Of a DNA stretch of 64,000 bases, positions 38,829-47,800 are shown piece after piece. Every line of letters begins with the position of its first letter. Positions within the stretch are counted from its first letter, which is position 1. The translations under genes and the position numbers were made by a program. The stretch covers positions 2,293,759 through 2,357,758 of the forward strand of contig VLTH01000002.1 in the NCBI GenBank assembly GCA_008125075.1. Reading direction: 5' to 3'. Source of the stretch: Acetivibrio alkalicellulosi. Lineage in GTDB: Bacteria > Bacillota > Clostridia > Acetivibrionales > Acetivibrionaceae. The notes beneath the pieces were generated by a model. It did not search any database, was not told where the DNA came from, and saw only the letters and a program-made list of their open reading frames with translations.

Positions 38829-39947
38829 TTGAAGGTTAGGGTTTTTGTCAGATTATTTGTTCTCATAATTACTATTTTAGACACTACTTATAATAAAAAT
38901 GTCAGCAACTATGAGCATTATATTCTTTTATTATTAATTTTTGTTTTAAGCAGTCAATTAAGATTGTTATTTGAAAAAAAAACATATGTTATAATATCTA
39001 TAGCAATTGATTTTATTATTTTATTTCTTTTTAACACAACTATTTACATAACACCTTATTTTTTATTGATCATTAGCTTAACTGACAGCCTTATAGTTTT
39101 TCGGGGTAGACAAAAAATATTTCTTGCTTTGATTTTTTTTGCTTTTCTGTATTTTCTTGAATATAATAGTTTGGATAGTATTTTTACATTTTTATTAATT
39201 TTCTTAATGATTTTTGTGTTTTCACACTATATTAAGAAGCTAGAAAAAAATATAAAAGAAACTGAGATTTTGTATGATGAAAATAGAAAATATAGCTATG
39301 AATTAGAAGATACCAAAAGAAAACTAGAAATATACGTAAAAATGGTTGAGCGATATTCACAATTAGAAGAGAGAGACAGAATATCTCAGGAATTACATGA
39401 TACAATAGGACATAAACTTGTTTCAATTTTAATTCAACTTGAAGCCACCATAAAAATAAACAATATTGATAATCAAAAAGGAAAGGACATGCTCTACTCT
39501 GTAAGAGACAATTTAAGAAACTGCACTGAATTATTAAGAAAAGTAGTTAAAAATATGAAACCTCAAGAAATTTCATATAAAATTCAATCAATTAAAAATA
39601 TGCTTGATGATTTTGAAAAAACTACTGGAATTAAAATAGATTTTAAAATTATTGGTAATTATCAGGAATTATATCCTAGTGCACAACTTGTAATCTATAA
39701 AAATATACAGGAATCTATTACAAACTCTGCACGCCATGGACAAGCAAGCCATATTTATATAACGCTCTCTTTCTCTGAAAACAATGTTTTACTTGTAATC
39801 AAAGACAACGGAAAAGGCTGTTTAAAAATAACTAAGGGAATGGGTCTTACTGGTATGGAAGAAAGAGTTAAAGTTATAGGTGGCAAAATGGAAATTAAGT
39901 CAATCGGAAATTTTGAAATAAAAACAGTAATACCTATTAATGTATAA
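38829..39947 (+). CDS. NarL-type sensor histidine kinase (LnrJ-like)
   Basis: 372 residues from a TTG start (AAAGGGG 8 nt upstream). The first 125 residues form about five membrane helices without an external sensor domain, suggesting sensing within the membrane. Then a coiled coil (LEKNIKETEILYDENRKYS), the HisKA_3 phosphoacceptor (ISQELHDTIGHKL), an N-box-like TNSARHG, DNGKGC and GMGLTGMEERV. It pairs with the regulator at 40109 and the ABC exporter behind it, in the order of the B. subtilis linearmycin-resistance system LnrJK-LnrLMN. Confidence 0.88.
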   Translation: MKVRVFVRLFVLIITILDTTYNKNVSNYEHYILLLLIFVLSSQLRLLFEKKTYVIISIAIDFIILFLFNTTIYITPYFLLIISLTDSLIVFRGRQKIFLALIFFAFLYFLEYNSLDSIFTFLLIFLMIFVFSHYIKKLEKNIKETEILYDENRKYSYELEDTKRKLEIYVKMVERYSQLEERDRISQELHDTIGHKLVSILIQLEATIKINNIDNQKGKDMLYSVRDNLRNCTELLRKVVKNMKPQEISYKIQSIKNMLDDFEKTTGIKIDFKIIGNYQELYPSAQLVIYKNIQESITNSARHGQASHIYITLSFSENNVLLVIKDNGKGCLKITKGMGLTGMEERVKVIGGKMEIKSIGNFEIKTVIPINV

Positions 39948-39969
39948 CAAAGGTGTATTCAAAAACATA

Positions 39970-40064
39970 TCGCAGCGGAAGCTGCAATCAAAGTAGTAAG
40001 TTCCGCTGCGACAAACAGAGGAACTATATCTTCAAAAAGTTTGCTAAAAAAGCAAACTTTTTGA
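39970..40064 (+). promoter_or_regulatory. Two perfect hairpins between the kinase and response-regulator genes
   Basis: Hairpin 1: TCGCAGCGGAA and TTCCGCTGCGA (39970-40011) around GCTGCAATCAAAGTAGTAAG. Hairpin 2: TCAAAAAGTTTGCT and AGCAAACTTTTTGA (40032-40064), 14 bp without mismatch. Neither is followed by a long T-run, so they may tune regulator expression or mRNA stability between two co-transcribed genes. Confidence 0.55.
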
Positions 40065-40108
40065 GAAGAATAGTATATGAACATAATAAACTTGAAGGAG
40101 GTTTTATA

Positions 40109-40756
40109 TTGATTATAAATGTTATGATAGTTGATGATGATCCGTTATTAAGAGAAAATCTCAAATTAATACTTGACTTAGAAGATGATATAAATGTTAT
40201 ATCACAATGCAAAAATGGAGATGATGCATATAAAGAAGTACTCAAAATCCCTGAAATTGATGTAATACTTATGGACATTCAAATGCCCGTATGTAATGGC
40301 ATTATTGCAACAAAAAAAATACTTGAATTACGACCAGATATAAAAATACTTATATTAACTACTTTTGATGATGACAAAAATATTTATGAAGCTTTAAAAC
40401 AAGGTGCCAAGGGATATGTTTTAAAAAATTCATATCCTGAAAAGATAATATCTGCAATTAAATTTATTTTTAATGGAAATGTCATAATAAGTCATGATGC
40501 TGCAAGAAAGCTTCCTAACATATTAAGCATATCCTCAGATATTTCATTTTCTGATTTTTCTTTATCTGATGTTGAAATAGAAATAATAAAGGGCATAGCT
40601 CAAGGTATGACAAACAAAGAAATTTCTAACTCTCTTTTTTTAACTGAAGGCACCATAAAAAATAAAATATCAACTATTTTAGATAAGCTTAATTTAAGGG
40701 ACAGAACTCAGATAGCAGTATTCTACTACAATAATGGAAATATACCCAGCTACTAA
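40109..40756 (+). CDS. NarL/LuxR-family response regulator (LnrK-like)
   Basis: 215 residues from TTG 40109, 7 nt after AAGGAGG; the longer open frame runs through non-coding hairpins. The receiver domain has MIVDDDPLLRENL, the phosphoacceptor ILMDIQMPVCNG, the switch Thr in ILTTFDDD and the Lys in GYVLKNSYPEK. The C-terminal LuxR helix-turn-helix reads IAQGMTNKEISNSLFLTEGT. It is expected to activate the ABC transporter genes directly downstream. Confidence 0.93.
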   Translation: MIINVMIVDDDPLLRENLKLILDLEDDINVISQCKNGDDAYKEVLKIPEIDVILMDIQMPVCNGIIATKKILELRPDIKILILTTFDDDKNIYEALKQGAKGYVLKNSYPEKIISAIKFIFNGNVIISHDAARKLPNILSISSDISFSDFSLSDVEIEIIKGIAQGMTNKEISNSLFLTEGTIKNKISTILDKLNLRDRTQIAVFYYNNGNIPSY

Positions 40757-40906
40757 GAAATGGCTAAATCATACTTTTTAAAAAAAATCAATTACTTTAG
40801 TCAATAGATATTGCATTATATTTATATTAAAATAAATTATTATGGGTGTTTTACCCTACTTAAGTTTTTATAAAGGAATATTAAAAGTATATTTATGGAG
40901 GTTTTT

Positions 40907-41842
40907 ATGAGTATTATAAGCATTTCGGGTCTTGTAAAAAGGTTTGGAAATGTTATAGCTGTTGATAATCTTAATCTTAATATAGCTAAAAATGAACTAT
41001 TTGGACTTCTTGGAGCAAATGGAGCAGGTAAAAGTACTACTATTAAAATATTATCAGGATTGCTAAAACCCAACTCAGGCTCTGTTCATATTGCTGGTAT
41101 GAATATAAGTACCAATGCTTTTGATATAAAAAAAATCATCGGAGTTATCCCTCAGGATCTTGCAATCTATGAAAATATTTCAGCAAGGGAAAATATAGAG
41201 TTTTTTGCAAGACTATACGGCGTTCGCGGTAAAACTTTGAATACTATGGTAAATAATGCTTTAGAATTTGTTGGTCTTTTTGATAATCAAAATGAAAAGC
41301 CTAAATCATTTTCAGGAGGTATGAAAAGAAAGCTTAATATGGCATGCTCCATTGTTCACAATCCAGAAATAATAATTATGGACGAGCCAACTGTAGGTAT
41401 TGACACTCACTCAAGAAATCAAATACTAGAATCAGTTAAAAAATTAAAAAATCAAGGAACCACAATTATATATACAACTCATTATATAGATGAAGCAGAA
41501 GATTTGTGTGACAGAGTTGGGATTATTGATAAGGGAAAACTAATTGCCTGTGGCAGCAAAGAAGAATTGAAAAACTTAATCAAGTCAAAAGAATCTATAA
41601 TAATTGACACTTTACATATTGAACAACAATCTATAGAAGAGATTAAAAAGCTGCAGGGAGTTTTAAGCATTATTTATGATAATAATTATCTTAATATAGA
41701 TTCAGATAACTTGCAAAGTAATCTTCAAGACATACTTTTTATTCTTTTTAAAAATAATGTTGACATTAAAAACATAAGCATTAAGAAAGCTTCCTTAGAA
41801 AGCGTATATTTAAAACTAACTGGCAAAAACATGAGGTACTAA
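40907..41842 (+). CDS. ABC transporter ATP-binding protein (LnrL-like)
   Basis: 311 residues. ATG 40907 is used because ATGGAGG (40895-40901) is its ribosome site. Walker A is GANGAGKSTT, Q-loop VIPQDLA, signature SFSGGMKRKL, Walker B IIIMDEPTVGID, H-loop YTTHY. The C-terminal 80 residues are an extension typical of drug- and lipopeptide-exporting ABC-2 systems. It lies one codon before the first permease, so translational coupling is likely. Role: drive export of, or resistance to, a membrane-active compound. Confidence 0.94.
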   Translation: MSIISISGLVKRFGNVIAVDNLNLNIAKNELFGLLGANGAGKSTTIKILSGLLKPNSGSVHIAGMNISTNAFDIKKIIGVIPQDLAIYENISARENIEFFARLYGVRGKTLNTMVNNALEFVGLFDNQNEKPKSFSGGMKRKLNMACSIVHNPEIIIMDEPTVGIDTHSRNQILESVKKLKNQGTTIIYTTHYIDEAEDLCDRVGIIDKGKLIACGSKEELKNLIKSKESIIIDTLHIEQQSIEEIKKLQGVLSIIYDNNYLNIDSDNLQSNLQDILFILFKNNVDIKNISIKKASLESVYLKLTGKNMRY

Positions 41843-41843
41843 T

Positions 41844-42638
41844 ATGTATTTTTATCAAATTTTTGTATTATCTAAAAAAATAATAAATCTTTTTTTCAGT
41901 AACATTCTTTTATTATTTGGTATTGTAGTTCTTCACTTTGTTCAACTGATAAATTTTCGAAATGTTTATAACAATTTTGTTGGAGAGTACTCAGGGGTTT
42001 TAACTGGTTTATGTCAAACGATCATACTTGATGGTCAAGACAAAGTAGACCCTCTGAACTTTTATAGTTCTACTATTTTAGTCCAATTAATATTTATTTG
42101 TGGAATAATTGCTGCATCTTTTGTATGTTATGATAAAGAAAAAAATACATTAACTAGAATGCTTGTGGCACCAGTAAGAAAAGCTCAAATACTTATAGGT
42201 TACCTGTTAGGATTTGTTTTTTCAATTATGATAATTTCAGGTATATACATAATAATATCTACTGTAGTTTTAGGAGTTTACTGGGGAAATTCATTGTATA
42301 ATCTTATATTAATAAATATTATATGTACAGTACTGTCCGTTTCTCTCTCTCTATTATTATCAACTTTTTTTAATAATACCAAACTTGCTGCGGGTGTTAT
42401 GTCTATATTACTTATTATTATGTCCTTTTTAAGTGGGTCGGTTACTGCAACTGTTCAATACAGTAAAACAAGCAATTTCACACTATTAAAATGGGCATTC
42501 GAAGCCTATGTAAACAATATGGAAGATAGGCTTTTATCAGAATCATTTATAAATATTACTATAATGTGTTCTTTGTCTATAGTATTTTTGATTCTATCAT
42601 CTTTATTCTTTTGGAGGAGAAGTATATATGATAATTAG
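41844..42638 (+). CDS. ABC-2 type permease, first subunit (LnrM-like)
   Basis: 264 residues with six predicted membrane helices. The extracellular loop after helix 1 is short. The segment CYDKEKNTLTRMLVAPVRKAQ is the ABC-2 cytoplasmic coupling region (ERExGTLERLLVTPV-like). The C-terminal part overlaps the next permease by 11 bp. It probably forms a heterodimeric channel with the product of 42628-43689. Confidence 0.9.
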   Translation: MYFYQIFVLSKKIINLFFSNILLLFGIVVLHFVQLINFRNVYNNFVGEYSGVLTGLCQTIILDGQDKVDPLNFYSSTILVQLIFICGIIAASFVCYDKEKNTLTRMLVAPVRKAQILIGYLLGFVFSIMIISGIYIIISTVVLGVYWGNSLYNLILINIICTVLSVSLSLLLSTFFNNTKLAAGVMSILLIIMSFLSGSVTATVQYSKTSNFTLLKWAFEAYVNNMEDRLLSESFINITIMCSLSIVFLILSSLFFWRRSIYDN

Positions 42639-43689
42639 TTTAAACATTGCTATAAACTATTTCCGGAGAATTATTAGAGAACCTATGGCTATTTTTTTCT
42701 TATTAATATTTCCTATTATAGGTAGTGTTTTGGGTGTTATGCTAGTTTCCTTTTATGACAAAGTTGAGGTAGGTATAAATTATAACTTACCTGATGATCA
42801 TAGACTTAATGTTATATTTAATGATATTGACAAGTTTAACCTCACTTACCATTCCACTGATAGTATTGAAGAGAAAATCAGAAGCAATGAATTAGATATA
42901 GGTATTATTTTGCCTGAAGATTTTGAACAAAGGATTTTTGAAAATTTTAAAACAGATGTAAAAATAATAAGCTTAAAAAACCATTCTACAGTTATACATG
43001 TAAGAATGATTATGGAAGAATATATAAGATCAGCTATTTTAAATTCAGAAATATCTGACGTACAAGCTTTAAGAAACGCAGCAAATAATATTTCTGGTCC
43101 ACGCTTATCACTTGGATTCATGTTTATGTCAATATTAGTATTTGTAGGCATCATAATGGAACTAGTCTTAGAAGATAAAAAAAAGAAAACATTTACAAGG
43201 ATTTTTTGTGCTCCCATTAAAAATTATGAATTTATTGTCGGTACACTACTTTCAGTTTTATTTTTGGGCACTCTAAAAGTGTTTATCTTTTTATTAATTG
43301 CCAGATTCGGATTGGGATTTGACTGGAAAGTACCTATGGGAAACACTTTTATAGTATTATTCTTCTTTCTAATTAGTGCTGTTGGAATTAATTTAGGGTT
43401 GGTTGGACTTGTTCGAAACACCAGTTTATATTTAGCATCAAATGTACTGGTTTCAATCTTTACTTCTTTTATCGGAGGCTCTTTTTACTCTGCAAGTTTT
43501 ATGGGAGAGTATGGTGAAAGATTTTCAAATTTTTTCCCTCAAAAATGGGCCATGTCTGCATATGAAAAGCTTGTAGATGGCAATTCACTTAATAGCATTT
43601 CATCACATATGCTTATTTTAGTTCTTTTTGGTGTAGTTTTTGCTTCTATAGGAATAAGTTCTATTAACCCATCTGAAAGTGACTTATAA
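42628..43689 (+). CDS. ABC-2 type permease, second subunit (LnrN-like)
   Basis: 353 residues. Helix 1 is followed by a large extracytoplasmic domain (about residues 45-165, YNLPDDHRLNVIFNDIDKFN ... SIEEKIRSNELDIGIILPED), then five helices. The coupling segment is LEDKKKKTFTRIFCAPIKNY. Asymmetry with the first permease, one short-loop and one long-loop, is typical of LnrM/LnrN-type pairs. Last gene of the five-gene cluster. Confidence 0.9.
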   Translation: MIISLNIAINYFRRIIREPMAIFFLLIFPIIGSVLGVMLVSFYDKVEVGINYNLPDDHRLNVIFNDIDKFNLTYHSTDSIEEKIRSNELDIGIILPEDFEQRIFENFKTDVKIISLKNHSTVIHVRMIMEEYIRSAILNSEISDVQALRNAANNISGPRLSLGFMFMSILVFVGIIMELVLEDKKKKTFTRIFCAPIKNYEFIVGTLLSVLFLGTLKVFIFLLIARFGLGFDWKVPMGNTFIVLFFFLISAVGINLGLVGLVRNTSLYLASNVLVSIFTSFIGGSFYSASFMGEYGERFSNFFPQKWAMSAYEKLVDGNSLNSISSHMLILVLFGVVFASIGISSINPSESDL

Positions 43690-43809
43690 AAAAACAGCTT
43701 TAATATTCATCCGGACTATTAGATAACTTCCATTAAAACATAGATAAAAAGTATATTATCCTAAATAAGGCAAATAATAATTTTGAAAATTGCTTTATAA
43801 TGAGTAAAT

Positions 43810-45584
43810 ATGGTGCCTTATTTAATAAAAAACTTGCTAAATATTTTAGCTTATAAAAGACAAAAGAATACAGAAGGTGGATGGGAGCTATTAGAAGAGG
43901 AAAATGAAAACACAGATAAAAATGGTCTTGAATCTGGTTTAAGCAGTGAAGATATTCAAAAAATTAAAACAACAACCACTAATCAAAAAAAAAAGTGACC
44001 ATTGTACAAAAAAACCATTAACAACTGATAAGTGGAATGAATCTAAAAATAAAACCAAATTTTCATCTACCGCAGCTGTAAACAAGACAAAAAACAATAT
44101 GGTTTCTACAAATCTTTCAACAAATATTGAATATTTAAACCAAAGATTTCACATATATGAAAGTGAACAAATTATAATAAGAGAATTTAATATAGCAAAA
44201 GAAATAAATTCATTTATCATTTTTGTAAGTGGAATGGCGGACAATGCAATCTTAAATGAGCTTGTTATCCCTCAACTTATGAACGAAGACAATTTTAAGC
44301 AGTTTTGCGGTGACTGTCCATTAGATTATATAGTTAAAAATGTAATATCAATAAATAAAATAACAGACACAAAAGAATATGAAAAAATTATTCAAGGAAT
44401 ATTAAGCGGCCTTACAGCTCTTTTCGTAGAGGGATGTGACAGGTGTTTACTTATAGAATCAAGGGGTTTTGAAAAGAGAAGTGTTGAACAACCCATAACA
44501 GAATCTGCAATAAAAGGCTCACATGAAGCATTTACAGAAGACTTAAGTACCAACTTAACTCTTATAAGAAGAATTATAAAAAGTGAGAAATTAACTGTAA
44601 AAAATATTCCTTTTGGTAAAACAAATAACTCAAGTTGTTCATTGGTATACTTAAGAGGAGTCACCAATAAAAAACTTATACATGAAGTGGAAAAACGCAT
44701 CAATAGTATAGATGTAGATTTTGCCCTGGGAAATGGATTCTTAGAGCAGTATATAGAAGACAGGCCTTTTTCTTTACTCCCACAAGTACTAAACACCGAA
44801 AGGCCGGATAGAACAGCTTCTTTTATTATGGAGGGAAGAATTGTTATTCTAACTGAAGGTACTCCATTTGTTATTGCTGTGCCTGCTACTTTTATGGATC
44901 TTACCCATACATCTGAAGACTATTTTTTGCGTTGGCCATATGGCTTATTTGTAAGGATTTTAAGGTTTATCGCCCTATTTATATCTTTTTTGCTTCCAGG
45001 TATATATGTTGCCCTTTCACTTTTTCACCATGAAATGATACCCACATCACTTCTAATGACAATGATAGATACAAGAGGAAAATGTACCTTTTCCTGTATT
45101 AATTGAACTTCTCATTATGGAAATATCTTTTGAGCTAATACGGGAGGGCGGAATTAGAATGCCTGGAGTTATAGGTCAGACATTAGGAATAGTAGGTGCA
45201 CTAATATTAGGACAGGCAGCAGTGGCTGCTGGACTTGTAAGCCCAATACTCATTATTGTTGTAGCAATTACCGGGCTTTCAAACTTTGCTATTCCAAATT
45301 ATTTACTTGCATGGGCATTGAGAATATTGAGATTTGGGTTTATTTTCATGGGAAGTATTTTGGGCTTTTATGGCATCTCTCTAGGAATAACCGTCCTTGC
45401 AGCTGGCTTATGCAATATGAAATCCTTTGGAGTACCTTTCTTTTCTCCAATAGCTCCAAAGATGAACTCTATCTCTGATAATTTTTTAAGAGCTCCTTTG
45501 TGGATGAACAAATTAAGACCAGACTATTTAAATGTGGATGACAAAAAACGAATGGCTGGCACTTCTAGAAAGTGGAATAAATAG
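43810..45584 (+). pseudogene. Spore germinant receptor A subunit, two frameshifts
   Basis: Three overlapping frames together read as one GerA protein. Frame 1 (43810-43998) gives the N-terminus (GGWELLEEENENTDKNGLES). Frame 2 (43946-45106) gives most of the cytoplasmic domain and first helices (LLPQVLNTERPDRTASFIMEGR, ALSLFHHEMIPTS). Frame 3 (45117-45584) gives MEISFELIREGGIRMPGVIG and the last helices. The first shift falls in or near the A10 run at about 43986-43995; the second at AGAGGAAAATG near 45078, where removing one G restores RENVPFPVLIELLIMEIS. Each shift fits a one-base insertion. Germinant receptors sit in the spore inner membrane. Confidence 0.88.
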
Positions 45585-45600
45585 AAGGGAAATTAATTAT

Positions 45601-46170
45601 ATGATAACAGAAGGTAAAATCGGAACGTCAGAAACAATTTGGCTTTTAGTTATAACTATTTCAGTAAATGTCTTTTTTGCTGGTCCTTTAATAATAATAC
45701 AACATACTGGGACAGCTGCATGGTATACAATGCTCATATCTGCATGCATAGCTGCAATTGGTTTTACAATCACATATATGCTGTTAAAACAACATCCAGG
45801 CAAAAATATAATGGAAATATATGAGAGCGTTTTAGGTCGATTTTTAGGCAATGTTTTTTCCTTTTGTTTAATTATAGTATTTTTACTGTCTTCAGCTACA
45901 CGACTAAGAGAATTTGCTGAAGTACAAAGAATATACATATTTGCACAAACACCAACATCCCATTTGATTACTTTTTTTGTTATTGTATTAGTTTTGTTAA
46001 GCTTTTTAGGTCTTGATACCATTGCCCGATATTCAAAACTTATTTCTTACTTAATTATAACTGCTTTTATTTTTATAATAATAATATCAAGTCAACTTTA
46101 TCAGGTTCATAGATTATTTCCAATTTTAGGTTATGGCATTGATAAACTGATTTTACTTATGCACTATTAA
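45601..46170 (+). pseudogene. Spore germinant receptor B subunit, truncated by deletion
   Basis: 189 residues from ATG 45601 (AGAAGGGAAA upstream). KIGTSETIWLLVITISVNVF and TRLREFAEVQRIYIFAQTP match the first five to six helices of GerB amino-acid/polyamine-permease-like subunits. It stops after LFPILGYGIDKLILLMHY, about half the usual 360 residues. Immediately past this point the sequence continues in another frame as the middle of a GerC N-terminal region, so a deletion fused the two genes out of frame. Confidence 0.85.
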
Positions 46171-47333
46171 TAGGAATAGACAAAGGGGTTAGCGATGAGT
46201 GGAGAGTTACCTTTATAATGCCAGTAGTATCCCAAAATGGAGATGATATGGAAACCTCATCAAAAGAGCAAAGCAACATGGATTCATTAACTATAGATGC
46301 ACCATCCTTTTTTTCAGCAATACAGTTAGCCAATTCAATTTTACCAAGGGAATTGAATTTAATGCATGCTCAAGCTGTTGTATTCTCAGAAGAAGTTGCA
46401 ACATCAGGAAAAGTAGGAGAATTTATAGTACCTATTGTAAGGTATCGCCAATTAAGGTTTAATGTTCTTGTAGCAGTATCAAAGGGAACTGCTCAGGAAT
46501 TAGTTGAAAACTTTAGCCCCTATACAGGAAGTAATATTTCTAGAACTATAAAAGGTATTATTAAAAAAGACACTAATATTGGATATTATTTAACTTCAAC
46601 TCTCCATGACTTCTATGACTGCCTAAAATCCACATATCATCAGCCTATATTGCTTTATACAGCCATAAATAAAGGAGAGAACTTTATAGAGAGTAGTGAA
46701 AATGAAAATAATGGGTTTAGTATATCAGGGAACTTTTACGCTGGGGATATTCCAAAAAAAGGAGGCAGTAATTTAGAATTCTTAGGTTTAGCAGTATTTG
46801 AAGGAGATACAATGGTAGGAAAACTCTCAGGCCATCAAACCAGCCTATTTTCTATGGTAAAGGGAAACCTCAAAAAAACTGTTTACACTATTAAAGACCC
46901 ACAAGAACCAGATCTGGTAATCCCCATATCAACTGCACTTAAATCACCACCAGTTATTAAAGTAAGTTTTGATGGTTTAAAACCAATTATTAATGCCAAA
47001 ATAGATCTTGAAGGAAATATCATTTCTATTCAAAGCAGAATAAACTATGAGGACCCTAAAATTAAATCTGTTATTGAAGATGCACTGAGCCAGTTTATTT
47101 TAACAGAATTAGAAAAAGTTTTTTATAAAACGTTAGAATGGAATTGTGATATCTTTCAGTTTGGACATATAGCAGTCAGAAACTTTAGAACTATTGATGA
47201 GTGGGAAAAATATAACTGGAATAACAACTACAAAAACTCACAAATATCTGCTAATGTAAATGTTGAAATAGTTCGAACAGGTAAAATGCTAGATAGTTCC
47301 CCAATAATTATGTCAGGAGAAAAAAATGATTAA
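46161..47333 (+). pseudogene. Spore germinant receptor C subunit, missing its N-terminus
   Basis: An open frame from about 46161 reads ALLIGIDKGVSDEWRVTFIM, matching GerC just after its lipoprotein signal and first strand. ATG 46218 is the first Met. The rest is a full GerC-type lipoprotein body (NILVAV-like NVLVAVSKGTAQELVENFSP, FLGLAVFEGDTMVGKLSG, VNVEIVRTGKM). The signal peptide, lipobox Cys and about the first 50 residues are gone, so it could not be lipidated. The deletion junction lies at about 46150-46165. Confidence 0.85.
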
Positions 47334-47490
47334 GTATTTAGTTTTAATTTTAATATTAATACCTTTATTTTATACTTTCAGTTATGCAAAATACTGCTTA
47401 AAAAACAATAATATAGCTCCCTTAGTAGGTGCAACAATAATTATCCTTGCCTCATTATTTTTCCCTATATTTGTATTGTTTTTTAGGTAG
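47326..47490 (+). CDS. Small two-helix membrane protein at the end of the ger operon
   Basis: 54 residues, overlapping the gerC stop codon (ATGATTAA). Two hydrophobic helices (YLVLILILIPLFYTFSYA and ATIIILASLFFPIFVLFF) join through KYCLKNNNIAPLVG. Small two-helix D subunits accompany ger operons in spore formers, so a germinant-receptor accessory role is plausible. Because the upstream genes are broken its expression is uncertain. Confidence 0.5.
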   Translation: MIKYLVLILILIPLFYTFSYAKYCLKNNNIAPLVGATIIILASLFFPIFVLFFR

Positions 47491-47589
47491 TTTTAATGTA
47501 TTTTTGCCTGTTGTCTACAACTTGCTTCACAATGTTTCTTCCATGTTTTTCTTCACTTAAAAATTATGCACCAAGTGTTTCTAGACTAC

Positions 47590-47638
47590 TTGACAAAAAA
47601 AGAAAATTGATCTATACTTTAACTAACGCGCGTTAGTT
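47590..47638 (+). promoter_or_regulatory. Near-consensus promoter with an 18-bp operator palindrome
   Basis: TTGACA (47590-47595), a 17-nt spacer and TATACT (47613-47618) form an almost ideal sigma-A promoter. Directly after the -10 lies the perfect palindrome AACTAACGCGCGTTAGTT (47621-47638), overlapping the expected start point. This is the usual layout for a TetR- or LacI-type repressor. It reads toward the GH16 gene, leaving a leader of about 165 nt. Confidence 0.75.
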
Positions 47639-47800
47639 TCTTTGTTATCAATAGATTAATTCAATGCAGTTTATTTAATTCTTTCGAAAAAATACTTCTA
47701 TTTTAAAAAAAACAATCTATTAAAAATAAATAATAATTGCCATGGAGGTGAAAATTTTAATCTGTTACTTTTAAAACCATATTTTTTAGGGAGGTATAAT

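Noticed and set aside
42846-43217. A 123-codon minus-strand frame opposite the second permease
   Set aside because: Antisense to a conserved ABC-2 permease, without start signals.
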